A program made the position numbers and the translations under genes. From a virus: DNA of 21,097 nucleotides. The DNA lies in IMG/VR virus record IMGVR_UViG_3300032309_000604, positions 1-21,097 of that record, one strand, 5' to 3'. The notes below the pieces were generated by a model, which saw only the letters and a list, made by a program, of their open reading frames with translations, did no database searches and had not been told where the DNA came from. Within the stretch, counting starts at the first letter, position 1. Each line of letters opens with the position of its first letter. Below are positions 1-8,231 of this stretch, one piece after another.

Positions 1-117
1 AGCTTGCGCGTTGTTCGTCAGTACGACATCAACAACGACCGTATGCCTTGCCGTATTGACGTACTGTATGGCTTCAGCACAATTCGTCCACAGATGGCCT
101 GCCGCATCTGGGGTTGA
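1..117 (+). CDS. Major coat protein, C-terminal fragment (P22 gp5-like, tentative)
   Basis: Open from the first base to a TGA at 115-117, giving 38 residues that end in MACRIWG. The start lies outside the window. The short tail (a DVLYGF segment followed by RPQMACRIWG) resembles the extreme C-terminus of P22-type coat proteins. The position just before small head proteins and the gp4-like and gp10-like genes matches P22 gene 5. This is inferred from a short piece plus gene order; another head protein of the same module is possible. Confidence 0.55.
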   Translation, partial: SLRVVRQYDINNDRMPCRIDVLYGFSTIRPQMACRIWG

Positions 118-145
118 TCAGAAACTCTTTTAAAGGAAAATTATC

Positions 146-568
146 ATGGCATTACCTAATTCTGGCGGTGGATACCAAGTCGGTGACGGCAACCTGAACG
201 AAATTGACTTGTATGCAACAGCGGCTCCACAGACCGCAACCGCAACCGCAACCCTGACCGTTGCACAAATTACGGGCAACTTGTTGGTGGGTAACCCCTC
301 CACAACCGCTGCTACGTACACTTTGCCAACGGCAACCGCAATTGATGCGGTCGTAACTAACGCAAAAATTGGCAGCACGTTCAATTTGACTGTTATTAAC
401 CTTGGCACTTCCACCGGCCTCATCACGATGGCTGTTGGAACTGGCATCACTGCGGTTGGCAACTTGGTTGTTGCTATTACTGGCAGCGCGGCAGGTGTTG
501 GTGGCGCAGCGCAGTTCATGTTCCGCAAAACAGGCGACGCTGCATACACTTTGTATCGTATTGCTTAA
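146..568 (+). CDS. Small head/decoration protein candidate (140 aa)
   Basis: Starts at an ATG with a good ribosome-binding site (AAAGGAAAA, about 7 bases upstream) 28 bases after the coat gene, and stops just before a strong hairpin terminator. The protein is rich in Ala, Thr, Gly and Val, has no signal peptide or charged domains, and looks like an all-beta phage structural protein (TAAPQTATATATLTVAQ, then alternating hydrophobic/Thr segments). Position directly after coat and before a terminator suggests a protein made in large amounts, such as a capsid decoration or head-fibre protein. I do not recognise a named family; the role is inferred from context. Confidence 0.75.
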   Translation: MALPNSGGGYQVGDGNLNEIDLYATAAPQTATATATLTVAQITGNLLVGNPSTTAATYTLPTATAIDAVVTNAKIGSTFNLTVINLGTSTGLITMAVGTGITAVGNLVVAITGSAAGVGGAAQFMFRKTGDAAYTLYRIA

Positions 569-574
569 ACCTAA

Positions 575-599
575 ATGGGGGCTTCGGCCCCTATTTTTT
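575..599 (+). terminator. Rho-independent terminator with TTCG loop
   Basis: GGGGC (578-582), loop TTCG (583-586), GCCCC (587-591), extended by a G-T and A-T pairs, then a run of six T (594-599). A stable UUCG-capped stem with a U tract, placed 7 bases after the stop of the 146-568 gene. It probably attenuates transcription after the abundant head genes; no separate promoter for the next gene is evident, so read-through must occur. Confidence 0.85.
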
Positions 600-612
600 A
601 AAGGATTAAAAA

Positions 613-1074
613 ATGGGTAATACCAAATCAATTGGCGTTGCGTACAGCGACCAAGACATTGACGGCGGCACCATTGGTGCTGTTACTCCAGCAACCGTGG
701 TTGGCACAACCGTGTATGCCACCACTGAAATTGGCTATTCCGCAGCAGCACAAGGTGCTGTGACGCAGTTAACAGACAAGTCTACAGGGGTAACTCTGAA
801 CAAGTCTGCTGGCCGTATCACAATGAACAATGCAGCATTGGCAGGCAGTACTGCTGTATCGTTTATTTTGACCAACAGCATGATCTCCATCAATGACACA
901 ATCATTGTGTGCGTTTCTAGTAATACTACTGGTAGCGCGGCTGGGGCTTACACCACTTACGTTTCGTATTTGGCTGCTGGCTCTGCTTTGATCACGTTGC
1001 GAAATTTGACTACTGCCACTTCATACTCTGAAGCTGTCATCATCAACTTTTCCATCATCCACGGCGCAAGCTAA
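613..1074 (+). CDS. Head/decoration-type structural protein (153 aa)
   Basis: ATG preceded by AAAGGA at 600-605. The N-terminal third is a Gly/Ala/Val-rich segment. From about residue 50 comes a beta-rich domain containing VTQLTDKSTGVTLNKSAGRI and then SVSFILTNS-like strands. This 'TQ-x4-TGVTLNK-x-x-G-x-I-T-x-NNA-x-LA' type domain is common in phage and prophage structural proteins of unknown structure, often alone or as the C-terminal part of virion proteins. The flanking hairpins on both sides imply separately tuned expression. The exact location in the virion (decoration, head fibre) is inferred. Confidence 0.75.
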   Translation: MGNTKSIGVAYSDQDIDGGTIGAVTPATVVGTTVYATTEIGYSAAAQGAVTQLTDKSTGVTLNKSAGRITMNNAALAGSTAVSFILTNSMISINDTIIVCVSSNTTGSAAGAYTTYVSYLAAGSALITLRNLTTATSYSEAVIINFSIIHGAS

Positions 1075-1081
1075 ACCAAAT

Positions 1082-1105
1082 AGGGGGCTAATCACCCCCT
1101 TCTTC
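1082..1105 (+). terminator. Probable terminator/attenuator hairpin
   Basis: AGGGGG (1082-1087), loop of seven bases, CCCCCT (1095-1100), then TTCTTC. The stem is perfect but the T tract is interrupted by C, so termination is likely partial. It lies 7 bases after the stop at 1074 and directly before the next ATG at 1108, leaving no room for an independent ribosome-binding site. Confidence 0.6.
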
Positions 1106-1107
1106 AT

Positions 1108-1302
1108 ATGCAAATTTATCTTCAGCACGAAATTCACGGTCGAAAAATAGCTTACATGGAAATGGAAGCCGAAGAAGATGAAAAAAATGGCTGGGTGCGA
1201 TATACTTTAGACACGCCTGTTGAGGCGGCTCCTATCGTCAACGAACTGGAAGTTAAACGTCGTCGTAGCCGACCCACAGAGGTGGTCGAACAAGGAGCAT
1301 AA
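1108..1302 (+). CDS. Small conserved phage protein (64 aa), function unknown
   Basis: The N-terminal half has the pattern HEIHGRKIAYMEMEA followed by a NGWVRYT segment, a type of short protein often seen between coat and gp4-like genes. The C-terminal half is basic and then acidic (KRRRSRPTEVVEQ). The start at 1108 has no Shine-Dalgarno because a hairpin sits just upstream; the next in-frame ATGs (about 1156 onward) would remove the characteristic N-terminus, so I keep 1108. It ends 2 bases before the gp4-like gene. Role unknown; a head-completion accessory is only a positional guess. Confidence 0.65.
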   Translation: MQIYLQHEIHGRKIAYMEMEAEEDEKNGWVRYTLDTPVEAAPIVNELEVKRRRSRPTEVVEQGA

Positions 1303-1304
1303 AC

Positions 1305-2021
1305 ATGGCCATCTACACTGCTGGCGATCAAATCAATAGAGCATTACGATTGCTTGGCGTGTTGGCGGAAGGTGAGACAACTTCTGCGTCCGTGTCTCAA
1401 GATTCGCTGATGGCGCTGAATCAAATGATTGATTCATGGAACACCGAGCGCCTAGCTGTTTTTAGCACTCAAGATCAGACGTTTACTTGGCCTGCGGGTC
1501 AAATTACGCGCACTCTTGGCCCGTCAGGTAACTTTATAGGCGACCGGCCTGTATTGCTGGATGACGCCACCTATTACCGTGATGCTGGCACCAACGTGTC
1601 TTACGGCATCAAATTTATCAATCAACAGCAATATGATGGTATTGCTGTTAAAACTGTGACATCAACGTACCCACAGGTCATTTTTGTTAACATGACCTAC
1701 CCTAACGTTACGATGACCATTTACCCCCAACCCACGCGGGACTTGGAGTGGCACTTTATTTCGGTTGAGGAATTGACTCAGCCCGCTACTTTGGTAACCA
1801 ATATTTTGTTTCCACCAGGCTATTTGCGGGCGTTCACATACAACTTGGCAATGGAAATTGCACCTGAGTTTGGCGTGGAGCCGAGCCCACAAGTGCAACG
1901 TATTGCAATTACCAGCAAGCGCAATTTGAAGCGCATCAACAATCCTGACGACATCATGTCCATGCCTTACGCCATTGTGGCCTCACGTCAGCGGTTCAAC
2001 ATTTTTGCTGGTAACTACTAA
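1305..2021 (+). CDS. P22 gp4-like tail accessory / head-completion protein
   Basis: Probably forms the ring below the portal that closes the packaged head and receives the tail, as P22 gp4 does. It begins with a helical segment typical of the family (INRALRLLGVLAEGETTSA, then LMALNQMIDSWNTERL at about residues 35-50). It has 238 residues against 166 for P22 gp4, the extra length lying in the C-terminal half. The start is fixed by AAGGAG seven bases before ATG. It overlaps the gp10-like gene by one base (TAATG), indicating translational coupling. The call rests on sequence flavour and the gp4-gp10 order. Confidence 0.75.
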   Translation: MAIYTAGDQINRALRLLGVLAEGETTSASVSQDSLMALNQMIDSWNTERLAVFSTQDQTFTWPAGQITRTLGPSGNFIGDRPVLLDDATYYRDAGTNVSYGIKFINQQQYDGIAVKTVTSTYPQVIFVNMTYPNVTMTIYPQPTRDLEWHFISVEELTQPATLVTNILFPPGYLRAFTYNLAMEIAPEFGVEPSPQVQRIAITSKRNLKRINNPDDIMSMPYAIVASRQRFNIFAGNY

Positions 2022-3463
2022 TGCAAACGCCGATTCTTGGGGCAAGCTATGTTGCTCGCAGCATCAACGCTGCCAACAATCGCATGGTGAATCTGTACCC
2101 CGAGCCCACGCCAGACGGCGGTCAGACGGCGGCTTTTCTGACGCGGTGCCCTGGGCTTCAGTTTTTGCAAACAATTGGCACAGGCCCGATCCGAGCCCTT
2201 TGGGCGCATCAAACCAATGGCACTGACTTTTATGTTGTGTCAGGCTTGGAAGTCTATAAAGTCACTGGGCTTACCAATGTGCCTACGTTGCTTGGCAATG
2301 TGACTGGCACTGGCCCCGTGTCTATCGCTGACAACGGCACCCAAATCTTTTTTGCTTGCAATCCTGACAGCTACATTTATAACGAAGTCACCAATGTTTT
2401 CCAACAGATTACTGACCCAGACTTTCCTGGGGCGGTAACTGTAGGGTACTTGGACGGCTATTTTGTGTTCAATGAACCTGACAGCCAAAAGGTGTGGGTA
2501 ACGTCTTTGTTGGATGGTTTGTCAGTCGATCCGCTTGATTTTGCTAGCACTGAAGGCTCGCCTGACGGCTTGGTGGCCATTAACATAGATCACCGCGAAG
2601 CATGGATGTTTGGCACCGACTCAATTGAAGTTTGGTACGACGCCGGTTTGGCTGATTTTCCGCTTACCCGCATCCAAGGCGCGTTCAATGAAATTGGCTG
2701 TGTGGCTCCGTTCTCAGTGGCCAAGCTGGACAATGGGCTGTTTTGGCTAGGCACTGATGCCCGTGGCCAAGGTATTGTCTACCGAGCCAACGGCTACACT
2801 GGCCAGCGCATATCTACCCACGCCATTGAGTATGCAATTGCTCAATACGGCAACATTTCAGACGCGGTGGCTTATACCTATCAGCAAGAAGGCCATGCTT
2901 TTTATGTGCTGACTTTTCCTACCGGCAACGCCACATGGGTGTTTGATGTGGCCACCCAAGCCTGGCATGAGCGAGCTGGCTGGGACAACGGCGAATTTAT
3001 TCGCCACCGGTCCAACTGCCAATGTAATTTTGGTGGCAACACCATTGTGGGTGACTTTGAAAATGGCAACATTTACAAGATGACATTGGATGTTTACGCC
3101 GACTATGATCAACCTCAAAAATGGTTGCGTTCATGGCGAGCCCTGCCTAGCGGTCAAAACAACCTCAAACGTACCGCGCACCACAGTTTGCAATTAAATT
3201 GCGAGTCAGGTACGGGTTTGGCCACCGGCCAAGGCAGTGATCCGCAAGTCATGTTGCGTTGGTCAGACGATGGTGGCCACACATGGAGCAGCGAACACTG
3301 GTCACCAATGGGCAAGATCGGAGCGCATTATCAGCGCGTCTTTTGGCGGCGGTTGGGTATGACGCTCAAGCTGCGAGACAGGGTTTACGAAGCGTCTGGG
3401 ACTGATCCAGTGAAAGTGGCCATCATGGGCGCTGAATTGATTCTGAGCCCGACCAATGCCTGA
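2021..3463 (+). CDS. P22 gp10-like packaged-DNA stabilisation protein (tail hub)
   Basis: 480 residues, close to the 472 of P22 gp10, which forms the tail tube/plug hub under gp4 and to which needle and spikes attach. The N-terminus has the family signature GASYVARSINAANNRMVNLY followed by PEPTPDGG and a CPGL segment (residues about 40-45). The rest is a repetitive beta-rich fold with many Gly-Asp/Trp motifs, for example HREAWMFGTDSIEVWYD near 190-206 and WVFDVATQAWHERAGWDNGE near 306-325. The start overlaps the previous stop as TAATG and the end overlaps the next gene by 8 bases, so the three genes are translationally linked. Confidence 0.85.
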   Translation: MQTPILGASYVARSINAANNRMVNLYPEPTPDGGQTAAFLTRCPGLQFLQTIGTGPIRALWAHQTNGTDFYVVSGLEVYKVTGLTNVPTLLGNVTGTGPVSIADNGTQIFFACNPDSYIYNEVTNVFQQITDPDFPGAVTVGYLDGYFVFNEPDSQKVWVTSLLDGLSVDPLDFASTEGSPDGLVAINIDHREAWMFGTDSIEVWYDAGLADFPLTRIQGAFNEIGCVAPFSVAKLDNGLFWLGTDARGQGIVYRANGYTGQRISTHAIEYAIAQYGNISDAVAYTYQQEGHAFYVLTFPTGNATWVFDVATQAWHERAGWDNGEFIRHRSNCQCNFGGNTIVGDFENGNIYKMTLDVYADYDQPQKWLRSWRALPSGQNNLKRTAHHSLQLNCESGTGLATGQGSDPQVMLRWSDDGGHTWSSEHWSPMGKIGAHYQRVFWRRLGMTLKLRDRVYEASGTDPVKVAIMGAELILSPTNA

Positions 3464-5291
3464 ACAACTTAATATAACGAATCTACCTTCGTCGCGGGTC
3501 GAGTTTATCGACCCCCGCACGGGGTTGATGTCGCGTGAGTGGTATCGCTTTTTTCTGAACTTGTTTACTTTGACGGGCGGCGGCAATAACCAAACGTCGT
3601 TGGATGACCTGCAACTTGCCCCTCCGTTTACGCCATCTACTGGCGGCGGCTCAGGCACGGTTACTTTGGTTGATGTGACCGGCGGCACAACAGGTTTGAC
3701 TTTCAGCGGTGGCCCAGTCACTACCAGCGGCACTATGATTATGGCGGGCACGTTGGGCATTGCCAACGGCGGCACAGGTGCAACGGCTGCGGCAAGCGCG
3801 CCTTTTGCGCTTAAAGGTGCCAATACCGACATCACCTCAGTTACGTTGACCAGCGGCACAATCACAACCTTGCCGTCATCTAGCAACGATATTGTCAATA
3901 AGTCTTACGCGGACAGTATTGCTGCTGGCATCAATTTTCACGCCGCATGTAACTACGCAACCACGGCAGCTTTAGCGGCCAACACGTACAACAATGGCAC
4001 TGGTGGTGTCGGCGCAACTTTGACGGCCAACGCCAACGGCGCGTTGGTTGTGGACAGTTATACGTTTGTGTCGCCAGGCGACCTTAACAAACGGGTGTTG
4101 GTAAAAGACGAAGTTGCGGGTGCCAACAACGGTGTCTACACAGTTACCCAAACTGGCGACGCGAGCAACCCTTACATTCTGACAAGGGCAACCGACTTTG
4201 ATACGGCGGGTTCGGGTGTTGACCAAATTGACCAAGGCGACTTTTTTCTTGTCATATCGGGCACGGTCAACGCCAACACATCATGGGTGCAACAGACCCC
4301 GTTGCCAATCACTGTAGGCACCACTGCATTGGTGTTCATTGAATTTGCTGCGGTGCAAACTTACACGGCGGGTACAGGGTTATCCCTAATTACCAATCAG
4401 TTTTCAATTACAAACATTGGTACGGCGGGTACTTATGGGTCGGCATCGGCTGTTCCTGTTCTTACAACCAACGCCCAAGGACAAGTTACTAGCGTTACAA
4501 ATACTGCCATTGCAATTGCAGGCAGCGCGGTCACCGGCAATATAACTGGCAATGCTGCCAATGTGACTGGCATTGTGGCAGTAGCCAACGGCGGCACGGG
4601 CACGGCCACACCGGCACTGGTTGCGGGCACAAACGTCACAATTAGCGGCACTTGGCCAAACCAAACAATCAACTCTAGCAACCCTGGCGGCACGGTCACT
4701 TCAGTGGCCGCAACCGTACCAGCGTTTTTGTCGGTCACTGGTTCGCCAATCACAAGCTCAGGCACCTTGGCCATTTCCTATTCAGGAACGGCTTTGCCTA
4801 TCGCCAACGGCGGCACTGGCCAAACCACTTCTAGCGCAGCATTTAACGCCTTGTCACCCATCACCAGCACGGGCGACCTGATTATTGGAAACGGGACCAA
4901 CAGCGCCACCAGGCTGGCCATTGGAGCAAATAACTACGTTTTGACTTCCAACGGGACCACGGCAACTTGGGCGGTGGCCAGCGGCAGCGGGGCGACAATC
5001 ACCAACGACACTACCACGGCCACCAACGTCTATCCCACGTTTGCTGCGGCCACATCGGGTTCGTTGTCTACAATTTACACTAGCGACGCCAAGTTGTTGT
5101 ACAAGCCATCTACGGGCGAATTCTTGTCCCAACAATTTAACGCGGGCAACGGAATTTACGTCAACAGCAAAACCGTGTCAACAAGTTACACTATAGCTAC
5201 TGGAAATTCAGGCATGTCGGCTGGGCCGATCACCATTGCTAGCGGTCAGACCGTGACAATTGCGTCAGGTTCCCGCTGGGTTGTTTTGTAA
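3456..5291 (+). CDS. Tail fibre / receptor-binding protein (611 aa)
   Basis: A short N-terminal anchor (FIDPRTGLMSREWYRFFLNL, about residues 17-36) typical of phage tail fibres is followed by a long Gly/Thr/Ala/Asn-rich beta region. It carries three 'ANGGTG' modules near residues 102, 377 and 450, a unique domain at about 150-300, and ends in a SAGPITIASG...SGSRWVVL cap. A near-identical cap closes the protein at 10719-11468. The gene starts inside the gp10-like gene (8-bp overlap) in the slot where P22 encodes its tail needle gp26; no coiled-coil needle is visible here. It probably projects from the tail hub and binds the host surface; receptor unknown. Confidence 0.8.
   Translation: MPEQLNITNLPSSRVEFIDPRTGLMSREWYRFFLNLFTLTGGGNNQTSLDDLQLAPPFTPSTGGGSGTVTLVDVTGGTTGLTFSGGPVTTSGTMIMAGTLGIANGGTGATAAASAPFALKGANTDITSVTLTSGTITTLPSSSNDIVNKSYADSIAAGINFHAACNYATTAALAANTYNNGTGGVGATLTANANGALVVDSYTFVSPGDLNKRVLVKDEVAGANNGVYTVTQTGDASNPYILTRATDFDTAGSGVDQIDQGDFFLVISGTVNANTSWVQQTPLPITVGTTALVFIEFAAVQTYTAGTGLSLITNQFSITNIGTAGTYGSASAVPVLTTNAQGQVTSVTNTAIAIAGSAVTGNITGNAANVTGIVAVANGGTGTATPALVAGTNVTISGTWPNQTINSSNPGGTVTSVAATVPAFLSVTGSPITSSGTLAISYSGTALPIANGGTGQTTSSAAFNALSPITSTGDLIIGNGTNSATRLAIGANNYVLTSNGTTATWAVASGSGATITNDTTTATNVYPTFAAATSGSLSTIYTSDAKLLYKPSTGEFLSQQFNAGNGIYVNSKTVSTSYTIATGNSGMSAGPITIASGQTVTIASGSRWVVL
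3762..4816 (+). repeat. Three direct copies of a 14-bp fibre repeat (GCCAACGGCGGCAC)
   Basis: Identical 14-mers at 3762-3775, 4584-4597 and 4803-4816 encode the ANGGTG turns of the fibre. They are in the same frame and embedded in otherwise dissimilar sequence. Such GC-rich short repeats are common in phage fibres and can serve as points for recombination between fibre genes. Confidence 0.8.
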
Positions 5292-5302
5292 AAGGTGCTT
5301 AA

Positions 5303-5638
5303 ATGACTGTAACTGCCAAAAATCTAGTGCCAGCCAAGACCGTTGAGGCAACTCAAACGACGCAATATATTGCCAATGGCGTGACCACAATCATCGACAA
5401 ATTCACTGCTACCAACTACAGTGGATCATCAGCCACCATCAGCGTTAACTTGATCACAGCGGCGGGCACCGCTAACGATAGCAACTTGATTGTCAAGAAC
5501 AAATCCTTGGCCGCATCTGAAACGTATATTTTTCCTGAACTTGTCGGACAGATCTTGCCTTCAGGCGGGTTTATCTCGACAATCGCCGGAACGGCTAGCG
5601 CCATCAACATGCGCGTTAGCGGAAGGGAAGTTTCGTGA
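5303..5638 (+). CDS. Small virion-type beta protein (111 aa), function unknown
   Basis: ATG 11 bases after the fibre stop, with AAAAGG upstream. The sequence has the pattern of a small beta-sandwich: TTIIDKFTATNYSGSSATIS then a SNLIVKNKSLAASETYIFPE segment and an LPSGGFISTIAGTASAINMR segment. Short proteins with this arrangement are frequent in phage tail regions, but I know of no assigned role. Its end overlaps the next gene by 4 bases (GTGA). It may be a fibre accessory or minor virion protein; this is inferred from position. Confidence 0.7.
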   Translation: MTVTAKNLVPAKTVEATQTTQYIANGVTTIIDKFTATNYSGSSATISVNLITAAGTANDSNLIVKNKSLAASETYIFPELVGQILPSGGFISTIAGTASAINMRVSGREVS

Positions 5639-6069
5639 ACGAGGTAATAGCATCAGATTTACTGCAAGGTAAAGTCCAAGCGTTGCAAGACGCTTTGATG
5701 GCGTTTGAGCCTTACCAACCTGAAACTGAACATGTGTTCCACGGCGGTATGTACTGCCGTAAAGTTTTTCGCCCTGCTGGCGTATTGGTGGTGGGTAAAG
5801 TCCACAAGAAAGAACATTTTTATTTGATTGTGTCCGGCACAGTGGCCATTACCACAGACGACGGGGTGCAACTTGTAACTGGGCCGCATTTGCTTTGCAG
5901 TAAACCTGGCACCAAACGCGCCGTGTATGCAGAGACAGACGCGCTATGTATGACGTTTCACAGAACTGAATCTACAGATGTAGAAGCAGCGGAAGAAGAA
6001 CTTGTTGAAGATGAACCTAACAGTATGTATGGCATCGGCAACCAAGTAAAAGTTAAGGAGCTAACATGA
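5635..6069 (+). CDS. Cupin-like phage protein (144 aa)
   Basis: Starts at GTG overlapping the previous TGA (GTGA). Residues about 40-110 form a single small cupin barrel: GKVHKKEHFYLIVSGTVAIT (54-73) corresponds to cupin motif 1, with H57, E60 and H61 as candidate metal ligands; PGTKRAVY and H109 fall in motif 2. The N-terminal 30 residues are helical and the C-terminus is very acidic (EAAEEELVEDEP). Cupins of this type occur in many phages next to virion genes, but the substrate or structural role is unknown. It sits in the P22 gene-14 position and ends in an ATGA overlap with the gp7-like gene. Confidence 0.65.
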   Translation: MNEVIASDLLQGKVQALQDALMAFEPYQPETEHVFHGGMYCRKVFRPAGVLVVGKVHKKEHFYLIVSGTVAITTDDGVQLVTGPHLLCSKPGTKRAVYAETDALCMTFHRTESTDVEAAEEELVEDEPNSMYGIGNQVKVKELT

Positions 6070-6761
6070 CTTTTTGGGTCGCAGGAGCTGTTGTAGTCAG
6101 CTCAGCTATAGGCGCAGACGCATCGCGGAGAGCTAGCAATACGCAAGCTGATGCGGCAAACCGCGCTGCGGACTTGCAATATAAGCAATACCAAGACACA
6201 GTAAAACGCCAAAAGCCTTTTTACGATGTGGGCGTCAATGCGTTGCCTGAATTAGTGCAGGCATCAAAATACACACCGTTTGGCATGGATCAATTTCAAG
6301 CTGATCCAGGGTATGCGTTCAGGTTAAGCGAAGGGCAAAAAGCCTTAGAACGATCTGCTGCCGCCCGTGGCGGTCTGCTGTCTGGCGGCACTGGCAAGGC
6401 GCTTCAACGGTTTGGCCAAGAAATGGGTAGCCAAGAGTACACCAACGCATTTAACCGTTACCAAGCCGAGCGTCAAGCACGTCTTGGCCCGTTGCAATCT
6501 TTGACTGGCATGGGTCAAACCACCGCGCAACAACTTGGCACCGCTGGCCAAAACATGGCAACAAATGTTGGTGATGCTATGGGCAGCGCGGCTGCGGCGC
6601 GGGCATCTGGCTATGTTGGTCAAGCAAATGCTTTGACGGGTGGTTTGAATACATATTTGAACTACCAACAAGGTCAAAACTATTTGGGCGCGTTAAGAGG
6701 CGGCGGTGGTTCTGATGTATCTGGCGCATGGAACCCCGCTACTGGAACATTTGGAAGATAA
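6066..6761 (+). CDS. DNA-ejection (injection) protein, P22 gp7-like
   Basis: 231 residues (P22 gp7: 229). A hydrophobic Ala/Val-rich N-terminus (about 1-17) is followed by a charged helix and the signature block ADPGYAFRLSEGQKALERSA then ARGGLLSGGTGKALQRFGQE (about 80-120), which is usual for phage 'DNA transfer' proteins. The C-terminal part is Ala/Gln/Gly-rich with GQ repeats, consistent with a flexible pilot protein stored in the head and expelled into the envelope. The strong site AAGGAG and the ATGA overlap with the cupin gene decide the start. First of three consecutive ejection genes, as in P22 7-20-16. Confidence 0.75.
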   Translation: MTFWVAGAVVVSSAIGADASRRASNTQADAANRAADLQYKQYQDTVKRQKPFYDVGVNALPELVQASKYTPFGMDQFQADPGYAFRLSEGQKALERSAAARGGLLSGGTGKALQRFGQEMGSQEYTNAFNRYQAERQARLGPLQSLTGMGQTTAQQLGTAGQNMATNVGDAMGSAAAARASGYVGQANALTGGLNTYLNYQQGQNYLGALRGGGGSDVSGAWNPATGTFGR

Positions 6762-6764
6762 ATC

Positions 6765-8231
6765 ATGCCTATTGATCCTAGAATTTCTCTTGGTGTTCAA
6801 CCAATTCAAGTAGCCGATCCAATCGCGCGGTATGGTCAACTTGCGACTATTCAAAACGCGCAGAATCAAAACGCGTTGGCGCAGTATCAATTGGGTACAG
6901 CAAAACGTGAAGAAGAAACGCTCAACGCGCTTAACGAAGCGTATGCAAAATCATACGATCCTGCTACAGGAAAAATAAATCGTAATACGCTCCGCGAGTC
7001 TTTGGCTAGAGGTGGTTTTGGATCTAAATTACCTGGAATTGAAAAAACGCTGATTGAGTTAGACAAAGAAGAGTTGTTGCGTCAAAAAACACAAGGTGAA
7101 GTTAGCGCGCAAACCGTAGACTTACTAGACAAAAAATTAAAACAATCACGGTCGTTTTTAGATACGCTTAACCCTGCCGACCCAAATGCGCCTGCGGAAT
7201 ATATTAGATGGCATGAAGCGAATCACGCAGACCCACTCATTGGCCCTGCACTAAAATCGCGAGGCGTAACTGTGGAACAATCACGCGCTCAAATTCAGGC
7301 TGCAATTGCTAAAGGCCCACAAGCCTTTGCTGATTTAATTAACGGCTCCAAACTTGGCACTGAAAAGTTTATGGAGTTGAACAAGCCAACTACGGCCACT
7401 ATTGACCAAGGCGGTCAAACGCAAATGTTCCAAACACCTGGTCTTGGCGGTGCGCCTAAGTCAGTTGGCACTTTTGCTGATGTGCCGTTGCCTTCTAATG
7501 TGTTGGCGCAAAAGAAAGACATTGCTAGGGCTGGCGCGGCTAACGTTACTAACGTGCAAGAAAAAGCAGAAGCGCAAGATTACGGCAAACTTTTGGTTAA
7601 AGACTTTGAAGGTGTAAAAACGCAAGCAACAGTTGCCGCGCGTTCACTGCCTGCAATTGAAAGTAACCTTGCAACTCTAGATAAAGGTTTTGATACTGGA
7701 TTTGGAACCGAAACAATAGCCGCAGGTGCCAAAGTGTTAGGCGCTCTTGGTGTTCAAAAAGCAGAAGACTTTGCTACTGACGCGCAGACATTCTTGGCCA
7801 GCGCCAACGCGGCGGTGTTGCAACGTCAGTTGGAACAAAAAGGCCCGCAAACCGAATCTGACGCGCAACGCATCACAGCCACTGGCGCTCAATTGGGTAA
7901 CACCAAAGCTGCCAACCGTTTTGTTCTTAATGTGGCTAAGGCTCAACTTCAACGTGATATTGATCAACGTAAATTTTATTCCGACTGGCGCACCGCAAAC
8001 AAAACGCTTGAAGGTGCTGAAGATGCTTGGTTTGCAGGCCCTGGCAGCAAGTCTTTGTTTGAAAGCCCCACGCTTAAAAAATATAGCGTCAATGCGGTAG
8101 ATCAAATACCTGGGCAAAGTCGGGCAGCGCCTGCGGCTACAGGTAATTCAGTCACACTACCTGATGGCCGTGTCAAAACATTTCCTAACGCGGCAGCTGC
8201 CAATCAATTTAAGAAAGCTGCGGGGCTTTAA
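6765..8231 (+). CDS. DNA-ejection protein, P22 gp20-position (488 aa)
   Basis: 488 residues, close to 471 of P22 gp20. Largely helical and rich in Gln, Ala and Lys (YGQLATIQNAQNQNALAQYQ at about 24-43, with a long charged helix near 90-130), with no enzyme motif visible. The C-terminus ends with an SVTLPDGRVKTFPNAAAANQ segment that looks like a small globular cap. The start is 3 bases after the gp7-like stop with GGAAG upstream. Its stop overlaps the next ATG by one base (TAATG). Assignment as ejection protein comes from gene order, length and composition; direct similarity to gp20 was not tested. Confidence 0.65.
   Translation: MPIDPRISLGVQPIQVADPIARYGQLATIQNAQNQNALAQYQLGTAKREEETLNALNEAYAKSYDPATGKINRNTLRESLARGGFGSKLPGIEKTLIELDKEELLRQKTQGEVSAQTVDLLDKKLKQSRSFLDTLNPADPNAPAEYIRWHEANHADPLIGPALKSRGVTVEQSRAQIQAAIAKGPQAFADLINGSKLGTEKFMELNKPTTATIDQGGQTQMFQTPGLGGAPKSVGTFADVPLPSNVLAQKKDIARAGAANVTNVQEKAEAQDYGKLLVKDFEGVKTQATVAARSLPAIESNLATLDKGFDTGFGTETIAAGAKVLGALGVQKAEDFATDAQTFLASANAAVLQRQLEQKGPQTESDAQRITATGAQLGNTKAANRFVLNVAKAQLQRDIDQRKFYSDWRTANKTLEGAEDAWFAGPGSKSLFESPTLKKYSVNAVDQIPGQSRAAPAATGNSVTLPDGRVKTFPNAAAANQFKKAAGL

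Noticed and set aside
152-631. Minus-strand open frame antisense to the first small head gene (159 codons)
   Set aside because: Shadow of a Thr/Ala-rich coding sequence; Cys/Ser/Arg-rich, crosses a terminator hairpin.
3302-3898. Long minus-strand open frame (198 codons)
   Set aside because: It is antisense to the end of the gp10-like gene and the start of the fibre, is Pro/Val-rich from reading Gly/Thr repeats backward, and has no ribosome-binding site or family pattern.
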